From Pararhodobacter marinus (GTDB lineage Bacteria; Pseudomonadota; Alphaproteobacteria; Rhodobacterales; Rhodobacteraceae), in assembly GCF_003122215.1 (NCBI RefSeq), contig NZ_QEYD01000001.1, positions 124,001-188,000 on the forward strand: DNA of 64,000 bases, read 5' to 3'. The notes beneath the pieces were generated by a model. That model made no database searches, was not told the DNA's origin, and worked only from the letters and a program-made list of their open reading frames with translations. A program made the translations under genes and the position numbers. Below, piece by piece: positions 25,354 to 35,265 of the stretch; the stretch's first letter is position 1; the number at the start of each line of letters is the position of its first letter.

Positions 25354-26847
25354 TCAGCCCATGGCCGCGCGGGCCAGAATCCCGCCATCGCGGAAATCGG
25401 CACCGTTGGCCCAGCATGAATGCGTCCCGCTCGCCAGCTGGTGCGGAAGCTGCAGCTTGCAGACCGCCCCCTTGTCGAAATCCTTTGCGTCGATCAGCCA
25501 GACCTCGGACTTGCCGGTCTTTTCGTTGATCACGAAGGTCACCAGATAGCCGTCATCCTCGGACGTGGCGCCGATGCGCGGCGCAAAGGGCGCCTCGCTG
25601 GCATAGAGCCCCTCGGGCAGGGTCAGCTGCCAGCTTTCGCCCGTCTGAAGGTCGTGCTTCACATAGCCGTTGAAGATGAACCAGCCGGGCACCTGCACCG
25701 CCGAATAGGCGTAGCGATAGGGCTTGCCCGCGTATTTCTGGTTGATCATGCCGAATTCCAGCACCCGGTCGTCCAGCCGCTCTTCGCGCGTTTCGCCGGT
25801 CTTCAGGTTGAAACGCCAGCGATGCAGCTTGGTGCCCATCTTGTACTGGTCGAGATAGGACATCATCCGCTCGTAACCCGGCTGCGCCCCCTCGTAATTG
25901 GTGGGCATCGGGTCTTCCTGGAAATACCCGTCGAGCACGATCTCGTCGCCCTCTTCATAGGCGTTGAGCCAGTGCAGCACGAAGGTGGGCGCGGCCTCGA
26001 ACCACCGGACATCCTCGGCCCCGCCCCGGCGCGGGATCACCGCGAAGCGCGAGGGCTGATCGGGATAAAACCGCACCACGTGTTTGTCCCGCTTCAATAG
26101 CTCGGGGTCCCAGTGCAGCGGGAAATCGTTGAGGATCGCGTAATTCCTGGTGAACGCCATGTCATGCGGCAGGCGCGGCCCCGGCAGCGGCACGGGCGTG
26201 TAATGCACCAGCCGGTCGCTGCGATCGACCACGCCGTAATGCATGTAGGGCGGCGTCTTCGAATAGTTGAAGAACAACAGCTCGCCGGTTTCCTCGTCCA
26301 CCTTGGTATGGGCCGAGATGCCGTGTTCGGGCGACCAGTCGGGCACGCCCTGCTGATCCAGCGTCAGCGGGTCCATGCGGTAGCCTTCGCCGCACTGGAA
26401 ATAGGTCGACAGCGCCTTGCCGGCATGGACGACCACATCCGTGCTGCTGGCATCCTTCAGCGCACCATGCGCGCCCCAGCCGGGGCGCTTGGACAAGGCC
26501 GGGTCTTCCATCAGCCCCGCCCAGAGCCGCCCGCCGTTCTCGATCTCGGCCTGCAGGCCCTTGGTCTGCACAAACCGATTACGATACTGCACTTTTCCGT
26601 CGCGAAAGGCCGCCATGTGGATCATGCCGTCGCCGTCGAACGGATGATAGCGATTCATGGATTGATGCAGCGGATTCTGCGTGTTGCGCAGATAGACCCC
26701 GTCGATATCGGTCGGCACCTGACCTTCCAGCAAAAGAAGGTCATCAGCGTTGACCTCTTGATGCAGCGGCGCCCAGGGTCCTTGAAGATAGGGATGATCG
26801 CCGGGCTGGATCGAGCCGGTATATTCCTTGACCACGTCGTGGCTCAT
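25354..26847 (-). CDS. Carotenoid-cleavage-family dioxygenase, first gene of the operon
   Basis: A 497-residue paralogue of the protein at 23857. Iron ligands: His180 (GISAHTK), His228 (RLPHDMA), His292 (FVLHWLN) and about His476 (GTHSCWA); DGDGMIHM is the blade-1 motif. The two proteins share the plan and many motifs (PYMHYGV, LPGPRLPHD, FAPRIGATSEDDGY against FAPRDGATEEDDGY) but differ clearly between motifs, so they probably take different substrates or successive double bonds. ATG 26847 is preceded by GGGAGG and lies about 50 nt from a candidate promoter at 26896-26924. Confidence 0.93.
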   Translation of the reverse strand: MSHDVVKEYTGSIQPGDHPYLQGPWAPLHQEVNADDLLLLEGQVPTDIDGVYLRNTQNPLHQSMNRYHPFDGDGMIHMAAFRDGKVQYRNRFVQTKGLQAEIENGGRLWAGLMEDPALSKRPGWGAHGALKDASSTDVVVHAGKALSTYFQCGEGYRMDPLTLDQQGVPDWSPEHGISAHTKVDEETGELLFFNYSKTPPYMHYGVVDRSDRLVHYTPVPLPGPRLPHDMAFTRNYAILNDFPLHWDPELLKRDKHVVRFYPDQPSRFAVIPRRGGAEDVRWFEAAPTFVLHWLNAYEEGDEIVLDGYFQEDPMPTNYEGAQPGYERMMSYLDQYKMGTKLHRWRFNLKTGETREERLDDRVLEFGMINQKYAGKPYRYAYSAVQVPGWFIFNGYVKHDLQTGESWQLTLPEGLYASEAPFAPRIGATSEDDGYLVTFVINEKTGKSEVWLIDAKDFDKGAVCKLQLPHQLASGTHSCWANGADFRDGGILARAAMG

Positions 26848-26873
26848 GACACACCTCCCGTTGCATCAGGAAC

Positions 26874-26896
26874 TTTCACTTACGTTATTGCACTAT
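26874..26896. repeat. Direct repeat TTTCACTTA/TTGCACTAT downstream of the promoter
   Basis: TTTCACTTA (about 26874-26882) and TTGCACTAT (about 26888-26896) lie 14 nt apart start to start, between the -10 region and the ATG of the first oxygenase gene. They could be half-sites for the operon-encoded tandem HxlR protein, whose two winged helices are fused head to tail. Seven of nine positions match, so chance is possible. Confidence 0.25.
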
Positions 26897-26924
26897 TGAT
26901 TCCGGGAAAACATGACTCTGTCAA
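26896..26924 (-). promoter_or_regulatory. Candidate promoter of the 14-gene operon
   Basis: On the minus strand a consensus -35 TTGACA (26924-26919) is followed after 17-18 nt by AATCAA/ATCAAT, a weak -10. This would start the transcript about 40 nt before the first oxygenase ATG. This is a locally AT-rich patch in GC-rich DNA, which supports a regulatory role. Confidence 0.5.
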
Positions 26925-27015
26925 CATCTTTTCCGCGACTCCCAGGGTCACCCGCGCATCACCGGGCCTGCGGACGCGCCTTGCCCCGTCACCGGCGCAG
27001 GGATAAGCCTGCCCC

Positions 27016-27372
27016 ATGCGCATCCTGGAGAACGTCATCTCTGACCGCGGGTCGAAATACGCCGTTTCCGGCGGCCCCTGCGCGTCCGAGGACGAGGCGA
27101 AAGCCTTCATCAAGGCCCTCTGCCGCAAGAAGAAATTCGCCAAGGCAACGCATAACACCTGGGCGCTTCTGACCGACGAGGCGCCAATCAAGAACGACGA
27201 TGGCGAAGCCGGGGCGGGCATGGTGATCCTGCGGATGCTCGAGCGCGAGGACCTGCGCAACCATATCATCGTCGTGACCCGCTGGTTCGGTGGCAAGCAT
27301 CTGGGCGGCGACCGTTTCCGCCACGTTCAGGACGCGGTGCGAATGTATCTCGAGGACCTGCAATCCTCGTGA
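27016..27372 (+). CDS. IMPACT (YigZ/UPF0029) N-terminal domain protein
   Basis: A 118-residue protein consisting only of the IMPACT N-terminal domain: SDRGSKYAVSGG (strand 1), KATHNTWALLT (the AxHN motif), NDDGEAGAG (DDGEP-like) and VVTRWFGGKHLGGDR (VVTRYFGG motif). YigZ-type proteins are about 200 residues with a second ferredoxin-like domain, which is absent here. The family is tied to translation or stress control but its reaction is unknown. ATG 27016 lies in the divergent region opposite the 14-gene operon; no strong Shine-Dalgarno is seen. Confidence 0.8.
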   Translation: MRILENVISDRGSKYAVSGGPCASEDEAKAFIKALCRKKKFAKATHNTWALLTDEAPIKNDDGEAGAGMVILRMLEREDLRNHIIVVTRWFGGKHLGGDRFRHVQDAVRMYLEDLQSS

Positions 27373-27452
27373 CCACCCCTTGCCCGGCGGGGATAGCGGC
27401 GTAGACTTGCGCGAAACGGATATCGCCGACGCCCCGGTCCCGGAACCCGAAA

Positions 27453-28346
27453 GTGACGCCGAATTTCGACATGGATGCACTGCGCACGATCATCGTGGGC
27501 ACCGATCTGGGCAGCTTCGCGCGCGCGGCGGTTCAGCTTGGCCGGTCGCAATCGGCGGTCAGCATGCAGGTGAAGAAGCTGGAACAACAGGCGGGCACGC
27601 CCTTGTTCATGCGCAAGGGGCGGGGGCTGGTCCCGACCGAGGCGGGCGAGGCGCTCATCGCCTATGCAAGGCGGATCGTCGCGCTGAATGACGAGGCGGC
27701 ACAGCAGATCGGGGCGGGCGCGCCGGCGGCCTCGGTGCGGCTGGGCCTGCCGCAGGATTTCTTCGACGACGTGATGCCCGCCACGCTGGCCCGATTCGCG
27801 CGGGATCACGGCGACGTTCATGTCGATGTCAGGGCCGGCGACAACCACAGCATCGCCGACGAGGTGCGCGCCGGTCGCCTGGATGCCGCCATCGCCTTTT
27901 TCCGCCCCGGCAGTCCGGCCGAGGGCGAGATCCTGTGCACCTTGCCGATGCGCTGGCTCACCCATCGGGACCGGGCTGCGCAGGCGATACCCGACCCCCT
28001 GCCCCTTGTGCTGTTCAACCATCCCTGCCTGTTCCGTCAAGCCGCGCTTGCCGCTTTGGACCGGCGCCGCCTGTGCTGGCGCGCCGCGCTGACCACGCCC
28101 AGCCTGCCGGCGATCTGGGGCGCGCTGCGCTCGGGGCCGGGGCTGGCGGTGCGCACGGATCATGGCTGCCCCGACGATATCGTCGCGCTGACCGGCCACC
28201 CGGCCCTGCCCGATCTGCCGGGGATCGAGCTGCGGCTGCTGCGGGCCCCCGACCCCACGCGCGCGGCAGAACGGCTTGCCGAAACCTTGCGCGCCGAAAC
28301 GCTCGGCCGTCTTGCTCCCGGTGGCATATCGCGCGCGACCCGTTGA
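27453..28346 (+). CDS. LysR-family transcriptional regulator
   Basis: A 297-residue LysR protein. The N-terminal helix-turn-helix covers about residues 7-66 (GSFARAAVQLGRSQSAVSMQVKKLE), followed by the linker helix and a periplasmic-binding-like effector domain (VRLGLPQDFFDD). GTG 27453 is the better start because of a GGA-rich stretch at the right distance; ATG 27471 is also in frame but has no ribosome site. It is 80 nt downstream of the IMPACT gene and just before the thiamine operon, whose -35 element overlaps its stop codon. Its target is unknown; the divergent operon at 26847 is one candidate. Confidence 0.88.
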   Translation: MTPNFDMDALRTIIVGTDLGSFARAAVQLGRSQSAVSMQVKKLEQQAGTPLFMRKGRGLVPTEAGEALIAYARRIVALNDEAAQQIGAGAPAASVRLGLPQDFFDDVMPATLARFARDHGDVHVDVRAGDNHSIADEVRAGRLDAAIAFFRPGSPAEGEILCTLPMRWLTHRDRAAQAIPDPLPLVLFNHPCLFRQAALAALDRRRLCWRAALTTPSLPAIWGALRSGPGLAVRTDHGCPDDIVALTGHPALPDLPGIELRLLRAPDPTRAAERLAETLRAETLGRLAPGGISRATR

Positions 28347-28370
28347 ACCCGCGTTTTTTCCTGATACGCT
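28343..28370 (+). promoter_or_regulatory. Candidate promoter of the nudix-thiD operon
   Basis: TTGAAC at 28343-28348 and TACGCT at 28365-28370 are separated by 16 nt. The element overlaps the LysR stop codon and lies about 10 nt upstream of the TPP riboswitch, the expected position for a riboswitch-controlled transcript. Confidence 0.35.
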
Positions 28371-28378
28371 GAGCGGAT

Positions 28379-28482
28379 ACCGAGGGGGGTCCCGACAAGG
28401 GGCTGAGATACTGCTGGCCCGGGACCGCGCAGCGCAGTGACCCTTTGAACCTGATCCGGATCATGCCGGCGAAGGGACAGGA
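28379..28482 (+). promoter_or_regulatory. TPP riboswitch (THI element), thiD operon
   Basis: The conserved core is present in order: 5' P1/P2 side ending in GGGGCTGAGATACTG, variable P3 arm, then GACCCTTTGAACCTGATCC and ATGCCGGCGAAGGGA. Thiamine pyrophosphate binding would repress the downstream nudix-thiD genes. The ribosome site of the next gene lies in a perfect hairpin: GGCCTC (28507-28512) pairs with GAGGCC (28520-28525), which hides GAGG 5 nt before ATG 28529. This indicates translational control. Confidence 0.95.
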
Positions 28483-28528
28483 CCGTTGCGCTTTCTTGCC
28501 CTTGCCGGCCTCAATGCCCGAGGCCGCC

Positions 28529-28978
28529 ATGCCAAACCCACCGACACCCGACCACCCGATCCCCGCCGTGCTGGCCATCGTCATTCGGGGGGATGACATC
28601 CTGCTCGTCCGCCGCGCCAATCCGCCTGATGCGGGGCTATGGGGTTTTCCCGGCGGCAAGATCGACCCGGGCGAGACGCTGCACACCGCCGCCCTGCGCG
28701 AATTGCACGAAGAAACCGGCGTCACCGCCAGGGCGCGGCAGGTCGTCACCGCGCTCGATGCGTTCGACCGGGACGAGGCCGGGACGCTGCGGCGCCATTT
28801 CATCCTGATCGCCGTGTTGTGCGACTGGATCGCGGGCGAGCCGGTCGCGGGCGATGACGCTCTGGACGCGTGCTGGGTCGATCTGACGGGGCTCCCGACC
28901 TCGGGCTTGCCGCTCAGCCGCGACGTGGCCGAGGTGGCGGCGCAAGCCGCCGCGCTGAGGACGGAGGGCGGGGCATGA
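28529..28978 (+). CDS. NUDIX hydrolase in TPP-controlled operon
   Basis: A 149-residue NUDIX protein with a complete Nudix box from GGKIDPGETLHTAALRELHE to ETGV (about residues 43-66), which coordinates Mg2+ for cleaving a nucleoside or other diphosphate. I choose ATG 28529 because GAGG at 28520-28523 is its ribosome site and is sequestered in a riboswitch hairpin; ATG 28514 is in the hairpin loop and lacks a site. Being under a TPP riboswitch and overlapping thiD by 4 nt suggests a thiamine-related diphosphate substrate, as known for some NUDIX enzymes that hydrolyse HMP-PP or TPP analogues. The exact reaction is inference. Confidence 0.9.
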   Translation: MPNPPTPDHPIPAVLAIVIRGDDILLVRRANPPDAGLWGFPGGKIDPGETLHTAALRELHEETGVTARARQVVTALDAFDRDEAGTLRRHFILIAVLCDWIAGEPVAGDDALDACWVDLTGLPTSGLPLSRDVAEVAAQAAALRTEGGA

Positions 28979-29784
28979 TCGCCAATACCCTCAGCATCGC
29001 GGGCACCGATCCCTCGGGCGGAGCCGGGATTCAGGCCGATATCAAGGCGATCTCGGCGCTTGGCGGCTATGCCTGTACCGCGATCACCGCCGTGGTCGCG
29101 CAGAATACCCTAGGAGTGCGCTCCTTCGTGGCGCTCGATCCCGCCTTTGTCGCGGATCAGATCGACGCGGTGCTTGAAGACGTGCGGATCGACGCGGTCA
29201 AGATCGGCATGATCGCCAATGCCGCGATTGCCGAGGCCGTGGCGGACCGGCTGCGGCATCATGGCGTGCGCAACGTGGTGCTCGACCCGGTGATGGTGGC
29301 GAAAAGCGGCCATGCCCTGCTGGCGCCCGAGGCCGTGGCGGCGGTGCGCGACCTGCTGGTGCCGTTATCCACGATCATCACCCCGAACCTGCCCGAGGCC
29401 GCGGTGCTGCTGGGCCGCCCCGACGACTGGGATACCGGGTCCATGCGCGCAGCCCTGCCCGCGCTGCAGGCGCTGGGGTCGGACTGGGTGCTGCTGAAGG
29501 GGGGGCATCTGACCGACAGCGCCGACAGCACCGACCTGCTGGCCGGGACCAGCGGCATCACCGCTTTTCCCGCGCCCCGCATCGCCACGACCAACGACCA
29601 TGGCACCGGCTGCACGCTGTCTTCGGCCCTTGCCACGCTGCTTCCCCGGATGGCGGTGCCCGAGGCGGTCGCGCAGGCCAAGGCCTATCTGAGCGGCGCG
29701 CTTGCGGTTAGTGACGCGCTCGATGTCGGGCAAGGTCACGGGCCGGTGCACCATTTCCACGCGCTCTGGCGCTCAACGGGATAA
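28975..29784 (+). CDS. thiD: Hydroxymethylpyrimidine(-phosphate) kinase ThiD
   Basis: A 269-residue ribokinase-fold enzyme phosphorylating HMP to HMP-P and HMP-PP, which ThiE then uses. It has the N-terminal substrate loop SIAGTDPSGGAGIQADIKA, the central LDPVMVAKSGH, and the C-terminal anion hole NDHGTGCTLSSA. ATG 28975 overlaps the NUDIX stop (ATGA). It ends 12 nt inside the 3' end of thiE on the opposite strand, so the two thi transcripts converge and overlap. Confidence 0.97.
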   Translation: MIANTLSIAGTDPSGGAGIQADIKAISALGGYACTAITAVVAQNTLGVRSFVALDPAFVADQIDAVLEDVRIDAVKIGMIANAAIAEAVADRLRHHGVRNVVLDPVMVAKSGHALLAPEAVAAVRDLLVPLSTIITPNLPEAAVLLGRPDDWDTGSMRAALPALQALGSDWVLLKGGHLTDSADSTDLLAGTSGITAFPAPRIATTNDHGTGCTLSSALATLLPRMAVPEAVAQAKAYLSGALAVSDALDVGQGHGPVHHFHALWRSTG

Positions 29785-30407
29785 AGCGTCGATGCCCTCG
29801 CGCATCGCCTGCGCTGCGCTTTGCGGATCGGGCTGGCCGCAGATGGCCGAGACCACCGCGATGCCCTGCGCCCCGGCGGCGAAGGCCTGCGAAATATGCT
29901 GGCGTTTCAGCCCGCCGATGGCGACCGCGGGGACCGGGCTGGCCGCGACCTGCGCCGCCAGCCCATCAAAGCCGACCGGGCGCTTGTGGTCCTGTTTCGT
30001 AGGCGTGGCAAAGACCGGACCCGCGCCGACGTAATCCACCAGCGCCGGATCGACCGCCGCAGCCAGCCCGGGGCTTTCCACCGACAGGCCCAGAAGCATC
30101 GCCTTCCCGATCCGCGCGCGGGCCTCGGCCACGGCCATGTCGCCCTGCCCGATATGCAGGCCATCCGCGCCGATCGCGACCGCAGCCTCGACATCGTCGT
30201 TAACGATCAGCCGCGCCCCGCTGCCCGCAAGCGCGCGTTTCAGCGCGCGGCCGGTTTCGACCATCGCCGCCGTGCCGCCCGTCTTGTCGCGCAGCTGCAC
30301 CATCGTCGCGCCACCCGCGACCGCGCGGCGGGCGGTGTCGACCATCCCGATCCCGGCGCAAAGGCCGGGATCGAGCACGAGATACAGCGACAGGTCGAAC
30401 GCGGGCT

Positions 30408-30411
<4 letters not shown>
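29773..30411 (-). CDS. thiE: Thiamine-phosphate synthase ThiE
   Basis: A 212-residue TIM-barrel enzyme that joins HMP-PP and thiazole phosphate to form thiamine phosphate. Motifs: VQLRDKTGG, VNDDVEAA, GADGLHIGQGD, GLSVESP, DYVGAGPVFATPTK and the phosphate loop AIGG. It overlaps thiM by 4 nt at its start, and its last 12 nt are antisense to thiD. It is the third gene of the thiC-thiM-thiE transcript controlled by the riboswitch at 33126-33226. Confidence 0.96.
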
Positions 30412-33019
<2,608 letters not shown>

Positions 33020-33125
33020 TCAGAGCCTCCAGTGCTCGAAGCGGTGGAGACCCAGTTCCGCGTTCGAATGGAGGTAGCCTGCGCAAGACGCCGAACGATT
33101 CGGGGCGAAGCCCGCGCAGCCATGA

Positions 33126-33226
33126 CACCATCCCTACGCCAGTGTGAACTGGATCAGGTTCATCGGGTCACTGCGCTGCACGGGTGCCAGCAGTATCTCA
33201 GCCTCTTGTCGAGACCCCCCGGGTGA
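33126..33226 (-). promoter_or_regulatory. TPP riboswitch (THI element), thiC operon
   Basis: Read on the minus strand: GGGGGGTCTCGAC, AAGAGGCTGAGATACTGC, a P3 arm, then GTGACCCGATGAACCTGATCC and CACTGGCGTAGGGATGG. All conserved THI-box blocks are present. It lies 110 nt before thiC. Downstream, CTCCA (33049-33045) is complementary to TGGAG (33031-33027), which includes the thiC ribosome site, a likely sequestering hairpin when TPP is bound. Confidence 0.95.
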
Positions 33227-33234
33227 GTGCGGCC

Positions 33235-33263
33235 ACCCTGCCGACAGGACCCGCGCTTGTCAA
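33235..33263 (-). promoter_or_regulatory. Candidate thiC promoter
   Basis: Minus strand TTGACA (33263-33258) is followed after 17 nt by CAGGGT, a poor -10 as is frequent in this group. The site lies immediately upstream of the TPP riboswitch. Confidence 0.45.
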
Positions 33264-33310
33264 TGCGGCGGGCGCGCGCCGCGTCAGCGATCGGTTTTTC
33301 GAAATCGGCG

Positions 33311-33336
33311 GTTCCGAATAATCCGTTTTTCGGAAC
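33311..33336. promoter_or_regulatory. Perfect inverted repeat, likely operator
   Basis: GTTCCGAA (33311-33318) and TTCGGAAC (33329-33336) form a perfect 8-bp inverted repeat with a 10-nt spacer, 46 nt before ATG 33382. A -10-like AATAAT (33317-33322) lies inside it, so a bound protein would block the promoter. The right half with its flank, ATCCGTTTTTCGGAAC, recurs upstream as ATCGGTTTTTCGAAAT (33290-33305), 31 bp away, or three helical turns. The form suits a TetR- or IclR-type repressor, but no such gene is in the window. Confidence 0.6.
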
Positions 33337-33381
33337 ATGCGGCAGCCTGTACCCTGCCAGCACGAACCGGAGGACGCCGCC

Positions 33382-34257
33382 ATGAACACCACCCCGAGAA
33401 CCGGCTTCGCAGGCCTTGGCACGATGGGGACGCCGATGGCGCTGAACCTCGTCCGGGCAGGAACGCCGCTGATGGTCTGGAACCGGACAGCCGAACGCTG
33501 CGCGCCGCTGGCCGAGTCCGGGGCCATGGTCGCCGACAGCGCGGAGGCGCTGTTCGCCACTTGCGAGACGGTGCTGCTGATGCTGGAAAACGACCGCGCC
33601 AGCGATGCCGTTCTGGGTCGCGGCACACCGGCCTTTGCGGCCCGGGTGGCGGGGCGCCGGATCGTGTCGATGGGGACGACATCGGCGGACTACTCCAGGA
33701 CACTGGCCGAGGATATCCGCGCCGCCGGGGGGCGCTATGTGGAAGCGCCGGTTTCAGGCTCGCGCGCGCCGGCCGAAGCCGGGCAGCTGGTGGGGATGCT
33801 GGCGGGCGATGCGGCGGATCTGGACGGGCTCGAGGCGCTGCTCGCGCCGGTTTGCAAACAGGTCTTCCGCTGTGGCGCGGTGCCCGGTGCCTTGCAGATG
33901 AAGCTGGCGGTCAACGTGTTCCTGATCACCATGGTCACGGGCCTCGCCGAATCCGCCCATTTCGCCACCCGGCACGGGCTGGACCTGGCCCGTTTCGTCG
34001 AGATCCTGAATGCCGGGCCGATGGCGAGCGATGTCTCGCGCGTGAAGCTGGACAAGCTTCTGCGCGATGATCTTTCGCGGCAGGCGGCGATTTCGGATGT
34101 GCTGAAGAACAGCCGCCTGGTGGTCGGGGCCGCGCAGGCGGCGGGCGTGGCGCATCCCCTGATGACGGCCTGCACCGATCTTTACGCCCGGACCGAGGAG
34201 ATGGGGCTGGGCGACGAGGACATGATCGCGGTCGTCCGGGCCTTCGGGACGATATAG
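33382..34257 (+). CDS. NAD(P)-dependent dehydrogenase, 3-hydroxyisobutyrate dehydrogenase family
   Basis: A 291-residue beta-hydroxyacid dehydrogenase. The N-terminal NAD(P) motif is [15 protein letters not shown], with Arg in VWNRTAE suggesting NADP; the substrate motif is [18 protein letters not shown]; the catalytic Lys is in [12 protein letters not shown] 33382 follows GGAGGACGCCGCC. It probably reduces or oxidises a short 3-hydroxy acid or semialdehyde from the ring-cleavage genes downstream. Its stop overlaps the AT-rich palindrome at 34252-34270, which may regulate the next gene. Confidence 0.92.
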   Translation: MNTTPRTGFAGLGTMGTPMALNLVRAGTPLMVWNRTAERCAPLAESGAMVADSAEALFATCETVLLMLENDRASDAVLGRGTPAFAARVAGRRIVSMGTTSADYSRTLAEDIRAAGGRYVEAPVSGSRAPAEAGQLVGMLAGDAADLDGLEALLAPVCKQVFRCGAVPGALQMKLAVNVFLITMVTGLAESAHFATRHGLDLARFVEILNAGPMASDVSRVKLDKLLRDDLSRQAAISDVLKNSRLVVGAAQAAGVAHPLMTACTDLYARTEEMGLGDEDMIAVVRAFGTI

Positions 34258-34270
34258 CACTTTGCTATAT
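34252..34270. promoter_or_regulatory. Inverted repeat ATATAGC-N5-GCTATAT, likely LysR site
   Basis: A perfect 7-bp inverted repeat spans the stop codon of the dehydrogenase gene and the gap before the intradiol dioxygenase gene. It overlaps a -10-like TATATT (34266-34271) and continues into ATATTGATC, a 9-mer also found exactly in the LysR/hydroxylase intergenic palindrome at 44783. Confidence 0.5.
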
Positions 34271-34345
34271 TGATCCCCTGAGATTTCATCGCCGCTTCCG
34301 ATTTCTGCGCTCATGCTTGGCGCGGGAATGGGAGGTTCCCCGACA

Positions 34346-35263
34346 ATGCGCAATCCCGCAATGCCCCCGGCCATGGCCGAGGCCGGCCTGTCACCGCTGG
34401 AGGCTTTCGGCGCCCGGATAGAAGCGGGCGCCCGACAGGGCGATGCGCCGAACGCGCGCCTGGTCGCGGCCATGCTGTCGGTGACGGGCCACATGCAGGC
34501 CGTCCTGGACGAGCTGCGCCCCGATCTGGACGAACTGCGCGCGCTGGTCGGGTTCCTGACCGAGGTGGGATACTTCACCGATTCCCGGCGTCAGGAATGG
34601 GTGCTTCTGGCCGATGCGCTGGGCCTCTCCGCCGCGATCGAGGATATCAACGCCCCGCGACCGCAGGGCGCCACGCCGAACACGCCCGCCGGTCCGTTCT
34701 ATCGCGCCGATGCGCCCGACGTGCCGCTTGGCGGGTCGCTCTGTCTGGACGGAAAGGGAGAGAGCTTGCGGGTCACGGGACAGGTCCGGGCGCTCGCGGG
34801 AACCCCGCTTGCCGGGGCGCGGGTCGAGGTCTGGCATGCCAACGATCAGGGCCTTTACGAAAACCAGGAACCCGATCAGCAGCCCGAATTCAACCTGCGC
34901 GGCAAGCTGACCGCCGACCCGCAGGGCCGCTTCGCGTTCCACACGATCCGCCCGGCGGGTTATGCGCTGCCCGGCGACGGGCCGGTCGCGATGCTGCTCA
35001 CCCGGCTGGGCCTGTCGCTGGACCGCCCCGCGCATCTGCATTTCCGCGTCTCGGCGCCGGGATACCAGACGCTCACCACGCAGATTTTCGACCGGGCGGA
35101 TCCCGCCATCGGTCGCGATGCCGTCTTCGGGGTCAAACCCGAACTTCTGGCCGAGTTCCGTGCCCACCCGTCCAAGGACGGCGCGCGCACGCATTCGCTC
35201 GACCTCAACCTCGTGCTCTGCCCTCTGGACAAGCGCGATTCCGGCCCTGTGGGAGGAGCCTGA
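34346..35263 (+). CDS. Intradiol ring-cleavage dioxygenase (catechol/hydroxyquinol type)
   Basis: A 305-residue Fe(III) dioxygenase cleaving an aromatic ring between two vicinal hydroxyls. The iron ligands are Tyr171 (GLYENQEPD), Tyr206 (PAGYALPGDG), His230 and His232 (RPAHLHFRV). The N-terminal helical dimerisation domain (about 20-110) matches the catechol/hydroxyquinol 1,2-dioxygenase group. ATG 34346 is preceded by GGAGG (34331-34335). Compared with the second intradiol enzyme at 45784 it has Ala-Met-Leu in place of Gly-Gln-Met after DGPV and an N-terminal extension of about 20 residues. It starts a ring-cleavage block with the VOC dioxygenase next door. Confidence 0.9.
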   Translation: MRNPAMPPAMAEAGLSPLEAFGARIEAGARQGDAPNARLVAAMLSVTGHMQAVLDELRPDLDELRALVGFLTEVGYFTDSRRQEWVLLADALGLSAAIEDINAPRPQGATPNTPAGPFYRADAPDVPLGGSLCLDGKGESLRVTGQVRALAGTPLAGARVEVWHANDQGLYENQEPDQQPEFNLRGKLTADPQGRFAFHTIRPAGYALPGDGPVAMLLTRLGLSLDRPAHLHFRVSAPGYQTLTTQIFDRADPAIGRDAVFGVKPELLAEFRAHPSKDGARTHSLDLNLVLCPLDKRDSGPVGGA

Positions 35264-35265
35264 CC

